Shown: positions 16,927 through 24,793 of the stretch, piece by piece
Position numbering within the stretch: the stretch's first letter is position 1
Layout of the letters: the number at the start of each line of letters is the position of its first letter
Assembly: GCF_026802175.1 (NCBI RefSeq)
Contig: NZ_CP113797.1
Location: 4,875,026 to 4,939,025, forward strand
Origin: Thermocoleostomius sinensis A174
GTDB lineage: Bacteria > Cyanobacteriota > Cyanobacteriia > Elainellales > Elainellaceae
DNA length: 64,000 nt
Direction of reading: 5' to 3'
Position numbers and translations under genes: made by a program
The notes under the pieces: model-generated
Seen by the model: only the letters and a program-made list of their open reading frames with translations
The model's database searches: none
Told to the model about the DNA's origin: nothing

Positions 16927-19900
16927 TTACATACGGGACTGCTGAGTGTACAGGCAGTAATAAAGCTGGCGACGCGCCATCAAATCGTGGTGAGTACCCT
17001 GTTCAGCGATAATGCCTGCCTGCATGAACAAAATCCAATCGGCTGGGACGATTGTATTCAGTCGGTGGGTAATGAAGAAGCAAGTACGATCGTGGAATTT
17101 TCGCATCAGGTTCTCGCAAACTCGCCGCTCGGTCTCATAATCTAAGGCACTGGTAGCTTCGTCGAAGATCAGCAGTCTGGGGTTACGGGCGACTACGCGG
17201 GCAATGGCGATCCGCTGGCGCTGTCCCCCTGAGAGTGATCCGCCTCGTTCACCCACTTGGGTGCTGTAGCCGTCTGATAACTGCATAATAAAATCGTGGG
17301 CTTCGGCTACTTTAGCGGCTGCAATTACCTCTTCATCCGATAGGTTAGTAAATAGAGCAATGTTGTCGCGGATGGTTCCTTCAAACAACACAGCATCTTG
17401 AGGCACAATGCCAATTTGCGATCGCAGCGATCCTAAATTCACCTTGCTGACTTCGTATCCATCGATCGAAATGCTGCCTGTTTGGGCCGCATACAAACGC
17501 GGTAGCAATTTCATCAAGGTACTTTTCCCTGAGCCGCTTTGCCCGACAATGCCAACAAACGAACCGGCCGGAATATCGAGGCTGACGTTGGATAGCTGAA
17601 GTTGACCCGGCTTAAACCCAAAGCTGACTTCGTGATATTGCACCCGTCCGTCGATTGGAGGAAGCTGCAACCGGGTTGAGGATTGCGGGGTTTCTTCGGC
17701 TGGAAACTCGACAATATCGGCCAATAATTCCATTGACAACGACGTTTCTTGAAACCGCTGCCATAATCGCGCCAAGCGTAATAATGGCCCGGTGACATAT
17801 CCCGTCAAAATCCGAAAGGCAATTAAACCACCCAGTGTCAATTCTCCCTTCAGCACCGATTCTGCACCTACCCACAACACCAAAAGACTGCTAGTGGTAT
17901 TAAGAAAATGACTGAATGAACCAAACGTAGCGCTGACTGTTGAGGTTTTAAATCCACTGGCCAGATATTGCACATATCGTTCTCGCCATGTTGCTTCCAC
18001 CAACGATTCAATGTGTTGCGCTTTAACGGTAAAGATGCCACCTAATACTTCAACGAGATAGGATTGCACCTTAGATCCATGATCGGATTTGATCCGAATC
18101 AGTTTTCGCTGAAGCGTTGAAACAATTAGGGTTGAAAGAATTACTAGTGGAACCGTTAAAAGAACACATAGCGTTAAACGCGGGCTATAGAGAAACATCA
18201 CGGCTATGTAAAAGACCGAGAACACAACATCTAAGATTGCCGTGAGTGCCGTTCCGGTTAAAAACTGACGAATATTTTCTAATTCAGACAATCGTGATGA
18301 TAACTCACCAACCGGACGTTTTTCAAAAAAGTTCATCGGTAGGTGCAGTAGATGGCGAACAATTTCGATACCCAAGCGTAAATCAAGCCGATTGGTTGTG
18401 CTGGAGAGCAAATAGGTACGCAAAACAGTTAAGCCACCCTCTAGCATGGCGAATATGATCATCAACATGCCAAACATTGGCATAGCATTGACACTAGCAT
18501 TCACAATCACGTTGTCAATGACCTGTTGCACCAACAGCGGATTGGCTATCCCCAATAGCTGCACAAACATAGAGGCGATCAGCACTTGCAGCAAAATGCC
18601 TTGTTGTTTGGACAGCGCACCAATGAACCAGTGAAAGCCAAAATGTTTCAGAGGAGTTTGAGGTAATCGATCGAACACGATCGCCTGACATGCCGGAGAA
18701 AAACGATCGAAGGTGGTTGCATCAGGAGATAAGCGATTTGCTAATTGCTCAGGAGTTAAGCGCAGCAGCCCCGTGCGGGGAGAGCCAATGACGGTTGTTT
18801 TTGGGGAAACTTCATGCAAAATTGCTGGGATATCGTGGCAGCGCAACAGGGCCGGAGTCGTCAGCCGATTAAGACCACCCGCTGTAGGAGTGAAGCGAAT
18901 CAGTTCTGCACTTAAGCCAATCGCTTGAGCAATCCGTAAGTACAAATCATACGGCTCTAGATGGGTGGTGGAATTTTTCGTCAACCAGCGCCGCAGCGAA
19001 TCGGGGCGATAGGGCACTTGCAGCCGATCGCAAATCATGCCAAAACACGCTACCACATCTTCCACAGCAGTCGCTTCTGGCGATCGCCAAACGGAATAGG
19101 ATTGGGCTGAAGGGTCAGCAGACAGGGCAGGGCGGGGCGATGTGGCTGGAGATGGAGGAAATATCAACGATGGAGTAGAAATTGACGAGCCGTGATCGAG
19201 ATTTGTATCGATCGGGGTGTCAGAATCGATTGAGCTATCTGCAATGGGGGGATTGCTCGAAGCATTGCCGGGCAACAGAGGACGGTTAAACCCCGATCCA
19301 GGCAAGGTTGACGGTTTGGGAATGGCGCCGCTGAGAATGGCAGACGACAGAAACGCTCGATCGAGTCCCAAGAGCCGCACCGGAAACAATGACGGACGAT
19401 GCGGATTCAACTGATTAGCAGCCCCCACAGGCGTTCCAATCGGAATATTGAGATATTCACCACCGCTAACTAACCAAATTCGATCGGCAGTCAGTTCCAG
19501 AGGTGCAACGGTATGATACGAATGTCCGCTTGACATGGTGGGATGCCAATGTTTTGCAACCGCTAGCTGCTCGCGATCGATATACTGCACCAAATCCTTG
19601 AGGCTGACTTCAGAGAAACGAGTGGGCATTGTGGATAAAAACCGAGACAGCGTATCAAACAGTTCAATTAAGCTAATCCGCTCGGTCAATACTGACATCA
19701 AATGTTGTACAGCCAGTAATTCAAATTCATCGGCTGGTAAGGCCAATGTCAGCACATCGGCTAGCTGGTCTGGCGGCTGGTTGTCTGCTACTGTAATTGC
19801 CGCTCGTACCGAACCTACCGAAATCCGACGCAGTAGGCTATCCCACCCTATAACCTCACCCTTGCCAACAACAGCTAGGGTCGGGCTTTGATACGACGTG

Positions 19901-20109
19901 GGGCCCAACAGTCGAACTCGCTCTTGCACGACACAGTGAATGGCAGAAGGTAACTCTTTGGATGCATAGATAAGATCACCGGGGCGAAACGAGCAGAGAC
20001 GCAACTTTGAAGCAACCTGTCCTCGCAGCTTGGCGGGTACATGATTAAACGGCCAAGCTTCAAAGAATTCTGAAATGAATGAGTCAATTTGTGCATCTAC
20101 AGAAGTCAT
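16927..20109 (-). CDS. Type 1 secretion ABC exporter with N-terminal cNMP-binding-like and degenerate C39 domains
   Basis: About 1060 residues from ATG 20109 (a TTG at 20124 would add five). Order: a cyclic-nucleotide-binding-like domain (about 25-130, with FRPGDLIYAS and GKGEVIGWDSLL), a Pro/Ser-rich linker, a C39 peptidase-like domain (about 355-470), the six-helix exporter domain (about 500-790, with NPLLVQQVIDNVIV), and the ATPase with Walker A GQSGSGKST, LSGGQRQRIAIAR and LLIFDEATSALD. In the C39 domain the usual DCG active-site stretch reads EDVVACFG and the catalytic His region lacks a His, so it is probably a non-cleaving docking domain as in HlyB. This fits export of RTX proteins with uncleaved C-terminal signals. 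The start lies 11 bases after the PPIase stop. Confidence 0.92.
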   Translation of the reverse strand: MTSVDAQIDSFISEFFEAWPFNHVPAKLRGQVASKLRLCSFRPGDLIYASKELPSAIHCVVQERVRLLGPTSYQSPTLAVVGKGEVIGWDSLLRRISVGSVRAAITVADNQPPDQLADVLTLALPADEFELLAVQHLMSVLTERISLIELFDTLSRFLSTMPTRFSEVSLKDLVQYIDREQLAVAKHWHPTMSSGHSYHTVAPLELTADRIWLVSGGEYLNIPIGTPVGAANQLNPHRPSLFPVRLLGLDRAFLSSAILSGAIPKPSTLPGSGFNRPLLPGNASSNPPIADSSIDSDTPIDTNLDHGSSISTPSLIFPPSPATSPRPALSADPSAQSYSVWRSPEATAVEDVVACFGMICDRLQVPYRPDSLRRWLTKNSTTHLEPYDLYLRIAQAIGLSAELIRFTPTAGGLNRLTTPALLRCHDIPAILHEVSPKTTVIGSPRTGLLRLTPEQLANRLSPDATTFDRFSPACQAIVFDRLPQTPLKHFGFHWFIGALSKQQGILLQVLIASMFVQLLGIANPLLVQQVIDNVIVNASVNAMPMFGMLMIIFAMLEGGLTVLRTYLLSSTTNRLDLRLGIEIVRHLLHLPMNFFEKRPVGELSSRLSELENIRQFLTGTALTAILDVVFSVFYIAVMFLYSPRLTLCVLLTVPLVILSTLIVSTLQRKLIRIKSDHGSKVQSYLVEVLGGIFTVKAQHIESLVEATWRERYVQYLASGFKTSTVSATFGSFSHFLNTTSSLLVLWVGAESVLKGELTLGGLIAFRILTGYVTGPLLRLARLWQRFQETSLSMELLADIVEFPAEETPQSSTRLQLPPIDGRVQYHEVSFGFKPGQLQLSNVSLDIPAGSFVGIVGQSGSGKSTLMKLLPRLYAAQTGSISIDGYEVSKVNLGSLRSQIGIVPQDAVLFEGTIRDNIALFTNLSDEEVIAAAKVAEAHDFIMQLSDGYSTQVGERGGSLSGGQRQRIAIARVVARNPRLLIFDEATSALDYETERRVCENLMRKFHDRTCFFITHRLNTIVPADWILFMQAGIIAEQGTHHDLMARRQLYYCLYTQQSRM

Positions 20110-20120
20110 GCGGCGTGTCC

Positions 20121-20906
20121 TCAACCGTCTATAAGGGCTTCATCTCGGCTTGTGTTTGGTTCTGGCTGCACAGCGATCGTCCCTGGAGTTGCAAACAGCG
20201 AGCGAACTTGAGTTTGAAGCCACCGATCGTACAATTGATTGATTAGATTTGTGCGAGTTGCTTCAGTTAATCGAGCAGATGTCAACTTTTCTAAGCGTAC
20301 AATCCAAAAAGTTTCTGCAACAGGCACAGGTCCATAAATTGCCCCAACATGTTCATTGCGAAATAAAGTGGCAATTTCGATCGGCAGAGATGACATCGGT
20401 AATGGCCCAATCCACCCACCTGTCTGCCGTTCATTTCCCAAAGAATAACGTTGAGCGAGTTGGGCAAATTCGGCTCCATCATCGCGTAATTGAAAATATA
20501 ATTCTTGCGCTAATGGTAGATCGGTTAACTGAATTAATGAGAATTCAACTTGATCTAAATCAGATTTCGATCGCAAGAACTCGGATTCAACTTGATGAGC
20601 GAACTGTAAGTGTTTGAATTTATCAACTCGCAATCCTCGTAATAAGACTGCATTGAAATAGTCTGAAGTAATACCTTTGTGTTGACACCATTGCTGCACA
20701 AATTCCTCAAAATTGTCTGGCATCGCCACATCTGCATTTCCGACAAGCGCTTGGAACAGTTCTTGCTGAGAAATAGAAACATCTCGAATGATGTCATCTA
20801 ATAGCACCTGACCGACTAATGGCTCTAAGAGTTTGTATTGCACCAATGCAGAAATTAATTGATCGGCGCTGAGCAGGCGATTGCCAATCTTTAAACACGT
20901 ACTCAT
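20121..20906 (-). CDS. PpiC-type peptidylprolyl isomerase of a secretion operon
   Basis: 262 residues from ATG 20906, where GAGGG lies 7 bases upstream; the frame is open to 21026 but that extension lacks a start signal. Order: a helical N-terminal domain as in SurA/PrsA-type foldases (residues 1-125), then a parvulin-like domain (about 130-235) with FSLIQLTDLPLAQELYFQL, DGAEFAQLAQRYSLGNERQ, GGWIGPLPMSSLP and GPVPVAETFWIVRLE, then a short tail. There is no signal peptide, so it probably acts in the cytoplasm. Similar genes commonly precede type 1 exporters in cyanobacteria, perhaps keeping cargo export-competent. It starts the three-gene operon; the intergenic region upstream is over 1 kb and shared with the RTX gene. 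Confidence 0.85.
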   Translation of the reverse strand: MSTCLKIGNRLLSADQLISALVQYKLLEPLVGQVLLDDIIRDVSISQQELFQALVGNADVAMPDNFEEFVQQWCQHKGITSDYFNAVLLRGLRVDKFKHLQFAHQVESEFLRSKSDLDQVEFSLIQLTDLPLAQELYFQLRDDGAEFAQLAQRYSLGNERQTGGWIGPLPMSSLPIEIATLFRNEHVGAIYGPVPVAETFWIVRLEKLTSARLTEATRTNLINQLYDRWLQTQVRSLFATPGTIAVQPEPNTSRDEALIDG

Positions 20907-21169
20907 AGCATTGCCCTCAACCATGAACCGGAGACGATCGCCAGAGCATAATGCCCTTTCTATGAAAGCCTCCGCATTGGGCTGTGGTAACGATCGCACC
21001 CGATTTCCAAACTGGCATAGCTGCAACTGAACGCCATACCAAACGACATAACATCTATACAGAACGAAAACTGCTGTTCAGGAAGAGCACCAAAACCGAT
21101 CGGCTAGCTGGAACGTACTTTAATCTGATTCAGGCAAGTTAAGCGACCTCTGATTCAGCATTTGCCAGC

Positions 21170-21205
21170 TAATTGGAACTACTTCTATCATCTTGATTCC
21201 AATTA
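21170..21205. repeat. Imperfect palindrome, copy B
   Basis: Left arm TAATTGGAAC (21170-21179), right arm ATTCCAATTA (21196-21205), 9 of 10 paired, 16-base centre. It matches the arms at 8030 and 30692. Confidence 0.6.
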
Positions 21206-21228
21206 AGCAGTGATAGCCGACACACACA

Positions 21229-21264
21229 GTTGATAGTTGCAGTGATAGTTGCAGTGATAGTTGC
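21229..21264. repeat. Tandem 12-bp repeat (three units)
   Basis: Units AGTGATAGTTGC at 21241-21252 and 21253-21264, preceded by a near-identical unit GTTGATAGTTGC at 21229-21240. It begins 23 bases after palindrome copy B. It could be an array of regulator binding sites. Confidence 0.6.
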
Positions 21265-21959
21265 AGAATTAGCACCCGATTCAATTCAACTTACATGCAA
21301 ATTGCTAAAACACCAATTCTTTATTCAACTTCACTCAGGATACATGCTTTTGCCTATTTAGAACCAATAAAATTGATTGGGTTCTAATGATGAATAGATA
21401 TATTTTAGTAAAAAAACAAACATTGAGCAACTCAGTATTAGGATGTGATCGGGATCATTCAAACCTAGAAACAGTCAGTGGTTGCGGTATTTACACTTCA
21501 GTCAAACGCTTCGGTGATGGAGTGAACACCGTATAAATAAGTGAAGCAGCCTTTGAAAAGATCTGAGGATTTTGGGTTGGCTAAATCGTTTTGCCTTCTT
21601 ATCTTGGTATAGGAATGCAAGAACCCGATACAGAATCAACGGTGCAGAAACATCATTCAATCGGGTATTAGCCAGGTTGGCGTGTATTTGGAAGGAATTT
21701 TGTTGGTAATTCTCTAAATCGTTCCGATGGCGCTGACCTCTTCTGTAGAAATGTTATTGAGTCCGGTTGGTTGTAATTGTGTAGAACGTGATTGAGACCG
21801 GACACCGAATTAACCAATTTCTCTATCGCGATGCTTCCCCGTTTTCAGTCGCACAGGCTTCACTGTGGGAGTAGACGTTAGTGTTCGGGCCGATTTCGGC
21901 TTGCAATCGCAATTACATCTCAATCACTCTGCTGTTTATCTGATTACAAGGAATCTATC

Positions 21960-22856
21960 ATGAGCAACACCACACAAAAAGCATTGGATGCGATTCTGGA
22001 AGCATTACAGAATAATGAAGAAATTAGACCCATCACGGGCAGACGACGGTTTAATGGCACGTCGAACGCAGATATATTCATTGGCAGCGATCGCAATAAT
22101 GTTGCCCGTGGCAAGCGCGGCAATGATATTTTAGTTGGCATTGCTGGCAACAATACACTCGATGGCGGCAACGGCAATGATCTCTTAATTGGTGGAGATG
22201 GAATCGATGTGCTGTCGGGCGGTAACAACCGGGATACACTGTTGGGCGGTGCAGGCGATGACCAACTCGACGGTGGCAACGGCAATGATTTTCTGGATGG
22301 TGGACTGGGTGCAGACGTGTTGACAGGCGGTAATGGAGTCGATCAACTCGTAGGTGGTGCTGGCGTAGATACCTTAACGGGTGGAGCCGATCGCGATCAG
22401 TTCATCTATAACGGTGATCTGTTTGCCAATGGTACGCCTGCGTTGGTTGCTGCGCCTAACATTAAGGTATTGAATACACCTGACATCATTACTGATTACA
22501 TGATCGGTGAAGATCAGTTTGTCTTTGACAGAGCCAATCTTGGGTCAAAAGATATTGTGTTCCAAAAAGGAACGGCATCGGGAATTGCGGCTGACGGCAA
22601 TGTGATTGTGTTAACGGATGGATTTGCGGCGGCAGGAGCGGCGGCTCGGGCCATTGCCAACAATGAGAATATTCAGGCAAAGGAAGGCGTGTTTGTGTAC
22701 TTTAACACCACGCTGGGCTTGACTCGTACCGTTTACTCGCAAGACTTAGCCAACGGTGGTGACATCAGCGTCCTAGCAAACTTAGACAATCAGCGTGGGG
22801 CGGTTGGACAAGCAAATATCGCTAATTTTACAGCCAATGATTTTGGGTTGGCTTAA
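21960..22856 (+). CDS. RTX (haemolysin-type) calcium-binding protein, probable type 1 secretion substrate
   Basis: 298 residues, acidic, no Sec signal. After a 30-residue helical start there are about ten glycine-rich nonapeptide repeats (about 40-140), for example GGNGNDLLIGG, GGAGDDQLDGG and GGLGADVLTGG, which form calcium-loaded parallel beta-rolls after export. The rest is a C-terminal domain (DIITDYMIGEDQFVFD, FVYFNTTLGLTRTVYS, NFTANDFGLA) common at the end of cyanobacterial RTX proteins and probably carrying the export signal. The start is ATG 21960. It is transcribed away from the exporter operon. A surface or extracellular role is inferred; no enzymatic domain is visible. Confidence 0.9.
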   Translation: MSNTTQKALDAILEALQNNEEIRPITGRRRFNGTSNADIFIGSDRNNVARGKRGNDILVGIAGNNTLDGGNGNDLLIGGDGIDVLSGGNNRDTLLGGAGDDQLDGGNGNDFLDGGLGADVLTGGNGVDQLVGGAGVDTLTGGADRDQFIYNGDLFANGTPALVAAPNIKVLNTPDIITDYMIGEDQFVFDRANLGSKDIVFQKGTASGIAADGNVIVLTDGFAAAGAAARAIANNENIQAKEGVFVYFNTTLGLTRTVYSQDLANGGDISVLANLDNQRGAVGQANIANFTANDFGLA

Positions 22857-23078
22857 TTCTGCCGAAGTACAGCTTGGGTGAGGTGAGCAACATTCACCCT
22901 GCTTAAAGTTCTCCCAACCATCGATGCACTACCGTATCTTGTGACAAACATGACCTCGTGAACTGTTAAATTGTTTAGCTCCTGATTACCTAGAAACACT
23001 AGCCTAGAAACGTGTCGGTTAACATGTTGAGACAACAGGGTGCACCTACTTTTACCATCTGTTTGGAATTTCCTCGCC

Positions 23079-24041
23079 ATGAAACAACGAATTTTAGGAG
23101 GTGGAGCGATCGTTTGCTCTGCGATGGTGATGTATGGCTGGGCGCAATCTTCCACCTCCAATTTCAATTTGGGTAACTGTGTTGGTGAATTCGCCAAAAA
23201 ACTTTCTGGACGGTCTCAAGCTGAAAATCAAGCGCAGGAGCGTTGTGTACCCATCACCCTTCCCAAATTGAGCCAAGTTCCAGAGCAACTGTCCATTCCC
23301 AGCCTCAGCCGTGCTAGCAAAGTACCTCCCGCCATGGAATCCATGTACGCTGAGTTGTTGGCACAAGCCCATGCCAGTGCCGATGCCGATCGCATTGCCG
23401 AAGCCATTACGATTGTGGCAGGTATTCCTAAAAACAGTCAGCATCACGGAGTAGCTCAACAACTGCAAGAGGACTGGTCTCAAGAGTTATTAGAAAGGGC
23501 GACGAATCGTTATCAACAGGCCGATATGCCCATGGCCATGACCATGCTGAATGCCATTCCTCAAACGAGCCAACGATATGATCGCGCCACCGAATTACGC
23601 GACCGCTGGCAACAGCAAACTACTGCCCTCGATCAAGCTCTGGCTGCCAAGGACATTGGCGACTGGACTAGTGTAATTGCGGCTTTAGGCACGTTAGAAG
23701 GCACCGATTTGTATCATAGTGCGCTGGTTCAACAACTATTACAGCAAGCCACTCAAAAGCGGTTTGAACCTGATGCCGCCCTGATGCAATTAGCCACCAC
23801 CGCTGCTACCGCATCTTCCCAAGAAATTCCCCTATCAATTCCTTCAACGATTCCTTCAACTGTATCGATCGATCCAGTTCCACAACCTACCAATCTAGTC
23901 GTTGCCCTCGATCAAGCGTTGGAATGGGCACGTCCTACTCCCGTTTCTCCATCTGTACCATCGAAAGCACCCAAACGGGAAGCGATGGTGAACACAACTC
24001 ATTCAGCGATCGATTCATTGACAAAAGGGTTATTGCAATAA
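23079..24041 (+). CDS. Exported protein with TPR-like helical repeats, unknown
   Basis: 320 residues from ATG 23079; the frame is open from GTG 23040, but the ATG places a signal-like segment (RILGGGAIVCSAMVMYGW) at the N-terminus. The mature part contains two or three related helical repeats with the pattern A-I-x-x-x-x-x-IP-x-x-S-x-x-x-x-x-A-x-x-L-x-x-x-W (GIPKNSQHHGVAQQLQEDW and AIPQTSQRYDRATELRDRW), suggesting a tetratricopeptide-like solenoid, then a Pro/Ser/Thr-rich tail. Such repeats are frequent in cyanobacterial proteins and normally bind other proteins. The partner is unknown. It lies just after the RTX gene, but a 222-base gap makes an operon uncertain. Confidence 0.65.
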   Translation: MKQRILGGGAIVCSAMVMYGWAQSSTSNFNLGNCVGEFAKKLSGRSQAENQAQERCVPITLPKLSQVPEQLSIPSLSRASKVPPAMESMYAELLAQAHASADADRIAEAITIVAGIPKNSQHHGVAQQLQEDWSQELLERATNRYQQADMPMAMTMLNAIPQTSQRYDRATELRDRWQQQTTALDQALAAKDIGDWTSVIAALGTLEGTDLYHSALVQQLLQQATQKRFEPDAALMQLATTAATASSQEIPLSIPSTIPSTVSIDPVPQPTNLVVALDQALEWARPTPVSPSVPSKAPKREAMVNTTHSAIDSLTKGLLQ

Positions 24042-24260
24042 TGGCAATGGACTAGTTTAGGTGCAGAGGTTAGGGATAATTGGAGCGCCGAAACAATTGA
24101 AGGGGTTTCAAAGTCCCTCTTGGGGTGAGAGTCATCAAGTTTTGTCAGTCAACTAGCCTTTCATCCTCAAAATCTCAATTTTGTCGGAATCCTTTAGGTG
24201 AGGATTCCGATTTGGCTATACGGGCGCTAACCCATTACGCATCACCCATTGCCATTTACC

Positions 24261-24506
24261 TTACCGATCGACATAGCGCTTGTAAATCCGCATAATCTCA
24301 CCCGGCTCGCGAATGGTGGCTTGCTGAATTTGTGCGTAGGGCAAGGCCCGTGACCAGTTTTCCACCCGACAATAGCCACAGTGATACAGGTGGGCAATTT
24401 CTGCCTCTATGTCTTCGGGTTGTCCAATCATCAAGATTTTGACGGCGCGGCGCTTGCTTCTGATCGATCGCGCGTCTCCCGATGGAATATCAATGAAGTC
24501 AGCCAT
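24261..24506 (-). CDS. Small conserved-type protein, 81 residues, unknown
   Basis: The start is ATG 24506 with AGGAG about 9 bases upstream. The sequence is compact and soluble (KILMIGQPEDIEAEIAHLY, HCGYCRVENWSRALPYA, REPGEIMRIYKRYVDR), with a CxxC-like HCGYC element that could bind metal. It looks like a genuine small protein rather than a chance frame. Its leader on the minus strand contains a hairpin (24519-24541) whose 3' arm touches the ribosome-binding site and, further up, a run of stem-loops. Function unknown. Confidence 0.65.
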   Translation of the reverse strand: MADFIDIPSGDARSIRSKRRAVKILMIGQPEDIEAEIAHLYHCGYCRVENWSRALPYAQIQQATIREPGEIMRIYKRYVDR

Positions 24507-24518
24507 GATGTAAAACTC

Positions 24519-24541
24519 CTAGTTTCAGATGAGGAAACTAG
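24519..24541 (-). promoter_or_regulatory. Leader hairpin overlapping the ribosome-binding site of the 81-residue gene
   Basis: Perfect 8-bp arms CTAGTTTC (24519-24526) and GAAACTAG (24534-24541) with a 7-base loop. On the minus strand the 3' arm overlaps the first bases of AGGAG, so folding could limit translation. Confidence 0.5.
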
Positions 24542-24580
24542 AAGCCAAATTCGATTCACCATTGCAGCAGGATCTGTCAG

Positions 24581-24693
24581 CTAGATGAGATAATCTCTTC
24601 TAGCCTTAGACCGGTGACGCTCCGGTTTAAGGTTAGCTGGTTAGGGTCGGTGCCAACTTCCCTAATCAGCGCTCCTAGAATTTAGCTTCTAGG
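24581..24693. ncRNA. Run of four consecutive stem-loops, candidate structured RNA
   Basis: Stems: 24581-24591/24593-24603 (10 of 11 paired); CCTTAGACCGG 24604-24614 / CCGGTTTAAGG 24622-24632; GCTGGTTAGGG 24636-24646 / CCCTAATCAGC 24660-24670; CCTAGAA 24674-24680 / TTCTAGG 24687-24693. They are almost contiguous. In stems two and three the only irregular pair is G-U when read on the plus strand but A-C on the minus strand, which favours a plus-strand RNA. No promoter or terminator for such an RNA is evident. It could instead be the leader of the minus-strand gene starting at 24506. Confidence 0.45.
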
Positions 24694-24723
24694 GTCGATG
24701 TTAGTGAGTGACTATCCTTTCGG

Positions 24724-24756
24724 AACAAAAAGATAGCCTTGGTAAACGAGGCTATC
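24724..24756 (-). terminator. Terminator of the kinase/Fe-S/FHA-reductase operon
   Basis: A perfect 8-bp stem GATAGCCT (24732-24739) / AGGCTATC (24749-24756). On the minus strand it is followed by TTTTTGTTCC. It lies 38 bases past the stop of the FHA-reductase gene. Confidence 0.75.
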
Positions 24757-24793
24757 ACTTTGCTGTGCAATAATCAAGTGACAAGACGCAACG

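Larger units (their letters stand above)
20907..21959. other. 1-kb divergent intergenic region between the secretion operon and the RTX gene
   Basis: No convincing gene. It contains palindrome copy B (21170-21205), a 12-bp tandem repeat (21229-21264) and a second stem TTAGAACC-AAT / ATTGGGTTCTAA (21358-21387). Promoters for both the secretion operon (leftward) and the RTX gene (rightward) must lie here. Confidence 0.5.

Noticed and set aside
21229-21264. Possible CRISPR array
   Set aside because: Units are 12 bp, directly adjacent, without spacers, and no cas genes are in the window.
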